Source: Rhizophlyctis rosea
Taxonomy: Eukaryota > Chytridiomycota > Chytridiomycetes > Rhizophlyctidales > Rhizophlyctidaceae
Direction: 5' to 3'
Length of the DNA stretch: 26,656 nucleotides
Assembly: GCA_027596075.1 (NCBI GenBank)
Contig: JADGJC010000234.1
Location: 39,627 to 66,282 of the forward strand
Shown: positions 1 through 8,608 of the stretch, piece after piece
How positions within the stretch are numbered: position 1 is the stretch's first letter
Layout of the letters: each line of letters opens with the position of its first letter
Notes under the pieces: generated by a model
Seen by the model: the letters and a program-made list of their open reading frames with translations, nothing else
Told to the model about the DNA's origin: nothing
Database searches by the model: none
Translations under genes and position numbers: made by a program

Positions 1-386
1 TCGTTAAACCAACCCCGCCCAACCCAACCCAACCCACCCCAACCCAACCCAACCCAACCTGACCCTCATCAAGATCCCGGCCCAAAGCACCACCCCCTCC
101 AACCCAACCCAACCCAACGCAACCCATCCCCACCCTACACAACCCAACCGGCCCAACCCCAACCCAGCCAAACTGCAATCCAACCTCAACGCAATCCAAC
201 CCAACCCAACGCAACCAAACCCAACCCAAATCAACCCCACCCCACCCAACGCAACCCAACGCAACCCAGCAAAACCCGATTGCAATCCAACCTCAACTCA
301 ATTCAACCAAACCCCACTCCAACTCAAGTCAACCCCATACCCAATCTAACCCCAACCCATTCCCACCCAACCCACCCAATACCTAC
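1..386. repeat. Degenerate CCCAA/TTGGG pentamer repeat inside an intron
   Basis: Most of this stretch is made of imperfect AACCC pentamers (TTGGG on the other strand), broken by GCAACC and ATCCAACC variants. A 17-bp unit, TGCAATCCAACCTCAAC, occurs at 174-190 and again at 281-297, so there is also a longer period of about 107 bp. The block lies downstream of a strong minus-strand splice donor (GTAGGT starting at 386), so it reads as intron sequence of the MoCF-domain gene, G-rich on the coding strand. The long minus-strand frame with GWVGLGWV-type repeats is a product of the repeat and not a protein. The block continues past the left edge. Confidence 0.8.
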
Positions 387-1017
387 ATTCTTAACAGCAA
401 CGAGCGGATACCCCCCACCCTCGGGATAAATAAGCTGCGCGCCCATTGGAACAGTCGCCATCTTATCATACGCCTCCCCAAACTCCCCCTCCTCATCCCC
501 CAACCCCAATTTCCCACCCTGCTGCTCCACCATCGTACTCCTCAACGCCGGACTAACAACAAGCGGCTCCTCAAACGCCCTCGCCACAGCATCCATAGTC
601 ACATCATCACTCGTCGCACCCAACCCGCCCGTCGTAAACACATATGTGAAGCGAGATGAGAAGTCCGTGATTTCAGCTGTGATGGCTTGTACGTCGTCAG
701 GTACTACACTGATTTTCTTGACTTCTATGCCTAGGGACCAGAGTTGTTTGCAGAGGTAGGGGGAGTTTAGGTCGGTTCTATGAATGGCGGGAGGGTTAGG
801 TCTTCTCGACTTTCGAAGGTCGTCCATGTTCCGCGTTTCTGTGACATCCCTCGAACCAGTCAGACCTCACCTGAGTCCACTCAAAAGCTCTGTGCCGATG
901 ACTGTTTGGGAAATAGTTTCAGTTTAGGGTCCCCACAGATGTCGCATCCCATGCAAAATTTCCCACGGCCACCATACCCACTATGCCAGCGGTATATCCA
1001 AAAGTGTTTTCTGCCAT
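387..1017 (-). CDS. MoCF/CinA-like molybdopterin-binding domain protein (FAD-synthase type), 3' part outside window
   Basis: Three exons are visible: 1017-978, 901-871 and 777-387. They splice in phase and give 154 residues before a donor at 386. The join reads TAGIVVIGTELLSG, then DLNSPYLCKQLWSLGIEVKK, SVVPDD and TTGGLGATSDDVTMDA. These are the signature blocks of the MoCF-binding fold shared by CinA, MogA and the N-terminal half of animal FAD synthase: a GTE-LSG start, an N-S-x-x-L helix, and a GG-x-G-x-T-x-DD-x-T motif. The family binds or hydrolyses nucleotide or pterin compounds; in the FAD-synthase group this domain has been linked to FAD hydrolysis. The ATG at 1017 is the first that leads into the domain. 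The next exon should encode the rest of the domain, but it lies beyond the repeat-filled intron and outside the window, so whether a PAPS-reductase-like second domain follows is unknown. Confidence 0.8.
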
Positions 1018-1350
1018 GTCGTCTACAGACACCACCCGCGCGTGCTGTTACGGTGGTCGAAGTGGATTGATATGAATATGTAAAGCGTTCTATGATTGGT
1101 AAATTGGTCACGATAACGGTTTTGAGATGAGGGGCAAGATTATTTTTGAGCCAGCGAGAGGAGCAGAGGGCGAACCGATGAATGTGTGTGTAGCAGTGTG
1201 TCATTGGTGGCTGGGTCGGAGTCGCTTGTGGATAAGTCCAATCCAATGCACTGGTTGGCCTGGAGCCATGCATTAGGTAAGCACCACTCACTTCATGACT
1301 GCTCCCGCGTCCTTGCGAAATTGGAACCCATATGAATTTCTTGTTCGCGA
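1018..1350. other. Intergenic, no gene seen
   Basis: This lies between the start of the MoCF-domain gene (-) and the end of the F-box/ankyrin remnant (-). It should hold the promoter of the former and the 3' end of the latter. I found no open frame with family motifs, no tRNA-like fold and no clear TATA element. Confidence 0.5.
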
Positions 1351-2035
1351 TCAACTGCTTATGGCTCTAGAAGCAACCCCTGTTGCCCACTCGCTGAGTG
1401 CTTCCGTCAAAAGGTCGCTCGGAAATGAGCCTATGTATTCCGCCCAGTCAATGAGGTTATGTTGGTTGGTGGGTAGTTGGCTGTAGGCTTTCAGGATACG
1501 GTTTACGATTGCAAGATGACCTTTATCACCTGCTGCCCGTAATGCTTCCCCCAATGCGTCGACGGTTGCTTATGCCCATATTTCGCCGCATTCCAAAATG
1601 CCGAATCTCCAAACGCGTGAATGTCTGCACCAGCCGCTAACAGCAGCTCCACTATCGCCAAATACCCCTTCTCGCACGCCTTCCTAAATAAAATATCATC
1701 CCCCTCATGTACATCAACACCCCCCTTCAAAACAACCCCAACAACCCCACCAACACCCTCCCAAACAGCCCTCCGAAGTGTATCCATCAACGTCTCCCCT
1801 CTCACTTGGCCCAAATGCATCTCCAACACCTCCAGATACCCAAACTCTGCCGCCCATTTCCAGCAGTGTTCCACGCCATAAGTGACGACTCGCCAGTTGG
1901 CTTCGGACTCTATGACGTCGCGGGGTTTGATGAGGGCGTGGTAGGGTTTGCAGGTTTGGCGCAGGAGGCGGATGGAGAGGGGGGTGGGCCAGCTTGGCGA
2001 TTGTGAGGCGGACTTCTGGGGGGAAGTGGGCAGGG
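1351..2035 (-). pseudogene. Damaged F-box/ankyrin-repeat gene
   Basis: Read on the minus strand, the region starts with an F-box-like head (FPPEVRLTIAKLA, then LSIRLLRQTCKPYHALIKP). It continues through ESEANWRVVTYGVEHCWKWA into ankyrin repeats (AAEFGYLEVLEMHLG; FRKACEKGYLAIVELLLAAGADIHA; FWNAAKYGH; LRAAGDKGHLAIVNRIL). The head and the repeats are in different frames; the switch falls in a run of six C (minus strand) near 1975-1985. A second break at about 1555-1570 joins the start of one ankyrin repeat (AAKYGHK) to the start of the next (DALGEALRAAGDKGH) in another frame, so roughly 20 residues of a repeat are missing. No GT-AG intron explains either break. F-box/ankyrin proteins usually act as substrate adaptors of SCF ubiquitin ligases. 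The true start upstream of the F-box head is not resolved. Either the gene is decayed or the assembly has indels. Confidence 0.6.
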
Positions 2036-2140
2036 AAGGGGTGGAGGGTGGTGGGTGGGGGTGGAAAAGGGTGGAGGGATGGTGGTGGGATTGGAAAAGG
2101 GTGGGGGGATGGTGTGGGTGGTGGTGGTGTGGTGCTGCTT
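1975..2140. repeat. G-rich imperfect tandem repeat
   Basis: The plus strand is a G-rich, C-poor tract built from GGTGG and GGAAAAGGGTGGAGGGATGG-like units. One unit of about 30 bp is seen at least twice, around 2068 and 2095. On the minus strand it reads as a Pro-rich run just upstream of the F-box head of the neighbouring remnant, so it may be 5' coding or leader sequence. Several G-runs could form quadruplexes on the plus strand. Confidence 0.5.
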
Positions 2141-2717
2141 ATGGTGAGGCATGATGAGTTGGAGCTTCTTTGAAAAAAAGTGCTGTCAAGCTGTTCTGAG
2201 TGTGGTATGCAGTATTCACTCGAGCGATGACTCGTCCGTGCGAGGATGGCAATCATGCGGCAAGAATGCAGCAAAAATGCGCGAGGACGAGCACAATTAG
2301 GATTGTGGAAAGCTTAGCGGCTCATGAATAACTGCCAACATTCGTTACATAATGATTCGCGATGATTGACCGATCCTGAAGATCCTAATGGCTGTGACCG
2401 ACATTCAGTGTTCAATCAAAGTGATAAATCATATCCATACAGACTCCCCCAATTAACAAGCAGAAAGAGCAATCCATAAACACAATGCACAACAGATGCA
2501 TTTGATACACCCTTCCTGAATCCCATGCGGCTTTCAGCACTCCAACATCCGAATGGGTACACATCACTGTATACTTCATGGACACATTTCCTATTGTTAC
2601 ATGATTATAAGCTTACTAACTTACAGACACGACGAAAAACACTAGACATTGGATCACACTCTTTACATTCTGAGATGGCCGGATGGTGAAGTTTGACCAG
2701 TGGAAGGAGGATAGAGC
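2141..2717. other. Intergenic, no gene seen
   Basis: The stretch is AT-richer and lies between the head of the F-box/ankyrin remnant and the stop codon of the CAP-domain gene, both on the minus strand. Frames are short and carry no family motif. It probably holds the 3' end of the CAP gene and the promoter of the remnant. Confidence 0.5.
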
Positions 2718-3847
2718 TCAGTAGGCAGCGACGCCATAGTAGTTACCCCTACAAGATATGTGGCATCAGCATTGTCACGTTACCAAACAGGCATAACAGA
2801 CCGGCATTGCAATCGATGAAACTTACTGAGGCTGATACTCGCAAGCCCACACAAAATCCTTATAATCCAAACTCTGCCACCCACAACATCCAACATAAAG
2901 ACTAGACGGCCAAACAATCTACACGCATCAAAGAAGTCAGCCAGTAGCGAAATCGCACACTCCATCTCATTGAAACTGATGGATATTTATCTCACATGAA
3001 CTTTACCTGCGTGTAATGCCCATAAGCCTCGAACGAACCATCAATACCAATTCTGTACCCCGGTTGATAGTACTTCACTTCCGCCGCCCAGCTCTTCACA
3101 GCCGGACGACACGACCCAAGTTGCGGACCAGCTTGGGGAGAGCGTGGGGTCGACCAGGCGACTTTGTAGAGGTTCTCACCGTATCTTAGAGGTCAAGTTT
3201 TCATCAGGACGGGTTGTGGATGAATTTCCAGCAGGCATGAAAGTTCAGAGAGAGATCCAAACTCACTTCCCAACAGCACCATAACTATGCTTAAACTGTT
3301 TCGTCTCCGCCAAGTACTTTGCCCATTTACACGCTGCGTACTCCAATGTGGTATTATACGTCATCGGCGCGGGCGCGAAGCCCGTCGGACTTAAGGTCGA
3401 AACATTGGCACGAACAACGTTATGGGCGTCCAGGCAATCTGCGCGTTCGGTGGCGTCTTGGCCGTAGATTGTGCCGGGGGGGATTTCGAGGGAGGTTGTG
3501 GTTGGTGTGGGGGTTGTGGTTGTGGTTTTGTTTGCTGTGGTGATGACGGTAGTGATGGTTGTGGTCCTGTTTGCGGTGCTTGTTGGGGTAGTGCTGATTG
3601 GAGTACTGGTTGTGGTCCTGTTTGTAGTGCTGGTGGAGGTGCTAATGGTAGTGCTGGTTGTCGTGCTGTTCGCAGTGCTCGTTGGGGTTTCGCCTGCAAG
3701 GAAGGGGGGCAGGATGAATGTTTTTGTGACAATGGACTCCGTGGATGCTTCGGTTGAATTTTCAGAGAGTGTAGTTGTAGGGGTTGGTGCTGCGGTGATG
3801 GTGGTGATGGTTAGGCAGAGGAGGGAGAATAATGTAAAGAGCTTCAT
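2718..3847 (-). CDS. Secreted CAP-superfamily (SCP/PR-1/Pry-like) protein
   Basis: Four exons (3847-3267, 3184-3007, 2918-2827, 2748-2718) join in phase to give 293 residues. The protein starts with a signal peptide (MKLFTLFSLLCLTITTITAA), followed by a Ser/Thr-rich stalk at about residues 20-125. The CAP domain fills the rest. Its landmarks are DAHNVVRANV, YNTTLEYAACKWAKYLA, FKHSYGAVGKYGENLY, the helix SWAAEVKYY, the CAP hallmark GHYTQIVWPSS, and a Cys-rich end (VGCCGWQ, WACEYQPQGNYYG). The two Glu and two His positions of the CAP cavity appear to be present. Fungal CAP proteins of the Pry group bind and export sterols and fatty acids; others act at host or cell surfaces. The protein is probably secreted and heavily O-glycosylated. 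Its promoter faces that of TPT1. Confidence 0.88.
3470..3700 (-). repeat. Degenerate Thr/Ser-coding repeat in the CAP gene stalk
   Basis: The plus strand here is made of repeated GTGGTTGT/GTGCTGGT-like words, which on the minus strand encode variants of TTTSTT, TSTANRTTT and TTTPTPTT. The codons vary while the residue type stays constant, as in a mucin-like linker under selection for glycosylation and not sequence. N-x-T sites occur several times. It is coding sequence, not an independent element. Confidence 0.6.
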
Positions 3848-4690
3848 TTTGGTACGATCTTTCAGGGTATTGAACGTAATGAAGTGAACTGATTATGGCG
3901 GCGAGACGGAGGCGCGCGAAACCGGTCATCTTTATCAGCGACCATCTTCCTGTTGCAGTTCCCATAAGCATTGTGCATCCCAGCAATACGAAGTATTTCT
4001 GGCCCGGGATGGGCGAAGATCAAGCTTCTTCAGGCAATTACGATTGAACCTAGATCAGCGAGCGAGACGTTAATCACACGTGGGCAACCTTCTCCGCAGG
4101 AGCAATAAACAACATGGCTGGGCCAGCAGGGTGATGGATGAGTGACGAGGTCCCCGCTGTGATCGGCACACCAAAGTAAGATTGAACCAATGGATGTTAG
4201 ATGGTGGTGACTATATGCCATTGAGTGTGCAACCAGACACCTCCGAACGCAACAACGCCATTACCCCTTACCCCTTCTTCCATTATACAGACATTCAACG
4301 GAAGCAATACAGCCATCGTAATAACAATGCCCTTATGGGCTAGATGTTTTAGCAATCGGGTCTTGGCCATGTGGGCTATGTTGTACGCGAGGGTCCTATG
4401 GCCATCACACTCAGCCTTCAGGGGCTGTGCCTCATCTGTATCTGTGTGTGTCACCATTCCGTGACTGAGCAATCCAGTCACCTACGTATGCGCAGACGGC
4501 CACAAAAATACAGGGTGAAACAGTCCTGCTTGCCAGCCAAGTTCCAACCTTTGTCCCTCTTCCCATGCTTCCTTCCCAAAAACCAATATCAGCCTTCTAC
4601 AACCAACGACGTACCCTATCACACAGTCTATCACCTTTACTCACTCTAGCAAATATCATCCCTCGACCACACACCACAAACCCACCCACA
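3848..4690. promoter_or_regulatory. Divergent promoter region between the CAP gene and TPT1
   Basis: This stretch of about 840 bp separates two start codons that face away from each other (CAP at 3847 minus, TPT1 at 4691 plus). The stretch before TPT1 (about 4600-4690) is rich in C, A and T and poor in G, as is common in fungal 5' leaders; the bases just before the ATG are CCCACA. No other gene, tRNA or conserved frame was found inside. A weak inverted pair TGGCCAT/ATGGCCA lies near 4365-4405, which I cannot assign a role. Confidence 0.5.
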
Positions 4691-5857
4691 ATGTCCTCAA
4701 CACCCTCAAAACACATATCCCGCCCTCCATCCGTCTCAACCTCACCAGCAATAGCAACTTCCTCCGGATGGAACGTATCGGCAGCCAGCAACCGTGGAGG
4801 CGCAACTTACACACCTCCTTCAGGTCAACCCTCCGGCGAGGCACCATCTGCAGGCAACAGAGGTGGACGAGGACGTGGCCGCGAAGGCGGACGCGGTAGA
4901 TCAGATCGTCCTCCACAAACACCAGAAGAAAAGGCTTCTCGCGCGTTGTCGTATCTTCTGAGACATGCGGCGGAGAAGGAGGGTATTCCTATGCGTCCTG
5001 ATGGATATGCTTTGGTTGACGACGTGGTATGTCAAAACGCGTGCGGCAGGCTTTTCTCATTGTGCTAGCGATAACCACTCCTTTGTATTCCCATGCAGCT
5101 CCGACACCCAAAACTGAAGGGCATCACACTAGCGTCCTTGACCCAAATTGTCGAAACAAATGACAAGAAGCGATACACGCTCAAGACTGAGAAGGTGACA
5201 ACGACGGTGAACGGGGAGCCTGTGACGAGAGAAGTTCACTACATCAGAGCCAATCAGGGTCATTCTCTCGAAACGGTATATTTCGTCGTATCCACAGTGT
5301 GGAAAGTAAACTATAACGATCCGACATGTCTGATCATCTGTGTGTCCAATGCAATGCCCAGGTTCAAGTAGAAATGGAAGAAATCACATCACCTTCACAA
5401 ATTCCAGTCGTAGTACACGGAACATACCGCAGATTCTGGCCATCAATAGGTACGTCCGGCGCACTGATGCAAAGGATGTGGAGTATTACATCAGATCACT
5501 CATTCTCCACCAATCCCCAGCCCGCGAAGGCCTGAAACCAATGAGTCGACAACACATCCATTTTGCCTCCGGCAAGTTTGGCGAGGAGGGTGTGATCAGT
5601 GGAATGAGGAAAACCTGCGATCTGTTCATTTATGTAGATGTGAAGCAGGCGTTGGATGGTATGTTTATTTTGTCATTTGATATGCGGTTGGGAGTGACTC
5701 ATCTTGATTTCACTCCCCTTCAAAATCAGATGGTATCAAATTCCAACGATCCGCAAACGGTGTGATATTGACTTCGGGCTTGAACGGTGTCTTGCCGCCC
5801 AAATATTTCCTGAAAGTGGAAGATGGAGCTGGAAACACTGTTTCGTCCCCTTCGTAG
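4691..5857 (+). CDS. TPT1: tRNA 2'-phosphotransferase (Tpt1/KptA family)
   Basis: Five exons (4691-5026, 5099-5275, 5362-5449, 5521-5658, 5730-5857) join in phase to give 288 residues. The family motifs are complete and in order: SRALSYLLRH (Arg91-His92), RPDGYALVDDV, YIRANQGHS (Arg162), PVVVHGTYRRFWPSI, MSRQHIHFASG, GVISGMRKTCDLFIYVDV (Arg230), and DGIKFQRSANGVILTSG. Tpt1 enzymes use an Arg-His-Arg-Arg set, and the four positions above match it. The enzyme transfers the 2'-phosphate left at the tRNA splice junction onto NAD+, giving ADP-ribose 1'',2''-cyclic phosphate. It is the last step of fungal tRNA splicing. An extra N-terminal tail (residues 1-80) is disordered and has an RGG-type stretch at 55-70, suggesting RNA binding. 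The ATG has no in-frame competitor nearby upstream. Confidence 0.95.
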
Positions 5858-6291
5858 CACGTGCTTGTATCAACTGAACCTGGTGTTTGTTTGGTGCAAC
5901 ATCGCCTGTGAATGTAGGCAATTCCCTTGAGCTCTGAGTTTTACATCGGTGCACACTCTGTCTGTCGCCCATGGCACATTCTGACGACGCGTTCTGAGTA
6001 AACGCGGGCCTCGCACTTTAGTTAGGGGTAGTATTATGGGTTCCACACAGCTCCTAAACCTGTCTGATATGTAGTCTGCCATCAATTCCACTCGTTGGAA
6101 TATCTTCGCTCAGACCTAGATACCGTAGAAATGTACATAGCCTCTAGCTTTTGTGATTTAAAAAAAATTCGCCAACTGAATGAGTTTTCTTGCGAATCGT
6201 GCCCGTCACGTCACATGCATGAGCACTACCCCAAACTAACTACTACAACAAATGGTGCAAAATGCCACATTCCGCAAACTCGTCTTCACCC
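5858..6291. other. Convergent intergenic region
   Basis: The region lies between the stop codons of TPT1 (+) and the SCAR gene (-) and must hold both 3' ends. I saw no gene-like frame, RNA fold or repeat. Confidence 0.5.
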
Positions 6292-8240
6292 TTAATCCCA
6301 ATCATCGTCAACGTCGGATTCGTCCTCTGCAAAACATCACAAGCAACCGTGAGAACGAAGCGGTACCAAAATCGCAGAAAATGCTAGCAGAGGGCAAACA
6401 CGTACCATCTTCGCTATCACTCATCTCCATGGCGACACGACGCATAAGGATAGCAGCCATTTCATTCGACTCCACACGTTTCTTTCCAGGTCCAGATACG
6501 ACGGGTTGCTCGACTTTCTTCAACTGGAACTACGATCCAACAAGCAACGAAGATGAGTACTCACACACACCGTCAAAACAATAACACCATACCCTCATAC
6601 CTGTCCACCCCTTATATCACTCAAAAACCCCTTCGTCCCCTCCAACGCCGGTTCCTTATCCCCACCCCCATTCTTCGCAAGCGCCGCCGCTGCTGGAGAC
6701 CCCGGAACAGCACTTTCACCTCCCCCTCCACCTCCCACCCCGGGAGGAGGCGGCGGCACAGGCGCATTAACGAACATTGGCGGTGGAGGCGGCGGAGGAG
6801 GAGGTGGAGGCGGAGCAGCAGCAACAGGTGCAGCTTTCCCACCACCCAGAAGATCCTCCCTACTCTTCCCCCTCCCATACTCGCGACTACCCACCCGCCC
6901 CTCCTCCAACCCACCCCTCGAAGCCCTCATACTCGGAACCCTCGGCAACTGATCCATACTCGCACCAGGACTTGGACCCTTCTCACCCATCACATCACCA
7001 TACGAATCCAACCGCCCAGCAGACCTCCCACCACCGGTTGCAGACCACGGTTTAATCGAAATAGTCGCACGGTTACTTTGCCCCGCGACGAAGGAATCCA
7101 GGGGGTTGACTCCACCCGGAGATTGGGCGGCGGGTGCGAGACGGATTGTAGCGCGGGAGGAAGGTTGGTGGGGTGAGTCGTCTGTGATTAGTTCTCCGGA
7201 GGAGTTGTAGCGTTTTACTTGGAGTTCTTGGACGTTTTTTGTGGGGAGGGCTGTTGTTCGGCCCTGCAATCGTCAAAACAATCTCCAATATCAATTTTGT
7301 GTCGAACACATAATAATACGTGGTGATCAGAGACAAACCTTAGCCTTCCTCTTAGCTCTCCTCTTCGCCTTCCGTTCCTCCAAATCCTTCTGCATGATGT
7401 ACTTCCACTCTTCCGCAAAGAACTCCGGGTACGAATAATACTGCATGTTTCGGACCCAGTATACATGTTAGCGGGCCATCTTTCTTCCCAATCCCCAACC
7501 CCGTCAATCTCCAACAACCCACCTTCATGCAAGACTGCCCATCCGTCCTGAATTCGTCCATGAGGGATAATTCGGGAGGCGGGGCACAAGCCTCATACGC
7601 AGCTTTCAAGGACGGGTTTTCGGTTTCCTTTGTAAAGAGGTTATACCCGAGGTTTGGGTACGTTTTGTAATCATAACCTGGATAGAAAATGAAGTACATA
7701 CAACAACATAATAAGCAACACCCCGAACAGAGTCGGAAAGGTATAAGCGTTCACGTACGATCCAAATTATTTTCCAAAAACGTCGTATGTTGGAGTTTAT
7801 CGTCGACATCAGGTGCAGAGGCTTTGAGTGCTTCAATTCGACGGCGTACGCTGTTGATGCGTTTGGATGTTTTCTCAGACGCAGCCACCAGATCTGAGAA
7901 GCAGCGTCACCAATATAAGATCTTTGTCACAGAGTCAAGAGCACAAATATGATTAAGCTGGCACAAGCATACCCGAAAACACCTCATTAGCATACAAACT
8001 CAAATCGCTCAATTGTGTTATGACGCGCGTGATTTGCATTAAGGCCGTCTACCATCAGATTCAAAAAACTCATCAGCATAAGACACACTCTCCAACTCCC
8101 CACTTGTACTGTAAAGCGAACTGACTGACCTGCCGCACAATACCATCCGGCGCCAGTGTCGTCATGACATCACCAAACTTCATATCTAGCCTGGTGGGCA
8201 CGGGCGGCGGTGCCGCCAGGATGCGTTTGGGGAGTGTCAT
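6292..8240 (-). CDS. SCAR: SCAR/WAVE-family actin nucleation-promoting factor
   Basis: Eight exons (8240-8130, 8048-7973, 7893-7759, 7677-7523, 7440-7339, 7263-6601, 6523-6406, 6326-6292) join in phase to give 464 residues. Residues 1 to about 193 form the SCAR/WAVE homology domain: MTLPKRIL, LAPDGIVRQ, ITRVITQLSDLSLYANEVFS, EKTSKRINSVRRRIEAL, the hydrophobic PNLGYNLF stretch, and WKYIMQKDLEERK followed by a basic tail. A Pro-rich linker holds a run of 12 prolines (344-355) and a second PPPPPG run. The C-terminus is a VCA module: WH2-like GFLSDIRGGQLKKVE (about 405-420), a central helix (RVESNEMAAILMRRVAMEMS) and an acidic tail ending DDDWD with the Arp2/3-binding Trp. In other organisms the protein works in the five-subunit WAVE complex, downstream of Rac, to drive Arp2/3 actin branching in pseudopods. 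In fungi SCAR is kept mainly in crawling zoosporic lineages. Confidence 0.92.
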
Positions 8241-8608
8241 TGACACGTCGGTTTTGTGGATGTGGATGGGTATATGTTTGAATGAGAGGTAGTAGGGGGT
8301 TGAAAGTACTTTTGATATGGGTAAGTCGGAAGTGTTTGATTTGAAGTTAAAACGGAAGGCGTGAAGATGGACCCTGAAAAGTGGCGAGGGCCGGTTGATC
8401 ACTTTGCTTATGTCATCCGCCAAACTGTCCCACCGTGACTTTCGGGAAATCGTTCCCCATCGATTCCATCCCTCCTTGGAACCATATCCACGTTCTTTTC
8501 GTTTCCCCTTCTTTTCAAAGCGATTATTGCTTTCCACACTCAACTCAATCTCAAAACCTTCACCTCCCATCTCCACTTCCTCCTCAGTCATCACAACACC
8601 ACACCAAC
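8241..8608. promoter_or_regulatory. Divergent promoter region between SCAR and the coiled-coil gene
   Basis: The region lies between the SCAR start codon (minus) and the plus-strand coiled-coil gene. The minus-strand frame stays open upstream of the chosen SCAR ATG, but the added residues do not resemble the family and the homology domain begins right at MTLPKR. No other feature was found. Confidence 0.45.

Noticed and set aside
4..285. Minus-strand frame with GWVGLGWV-type repeats
   Set aside because: It is a product of the TTGGG pentamer repeat; it has no domain-like sequence and lies in an intron.
1..386. A chromosome end (telomere)
   Set aside because: The repeat is degenerate TTGGG, not a clean telomeric array, and a good splice donor leads into it from a conserved gene.
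3391..3757. Long frames on both strands over the CAP stalk
   Set aside because: The Thr-rich repeat leaves several frames open; only the minus frame carries a signal peptide and leads into the CAP domain.
6553..7176. 207-residue plus-strand Arg/Pro-rich frame
   Set aside because: It is antisense to the SCAR polyproline and glycine linker.
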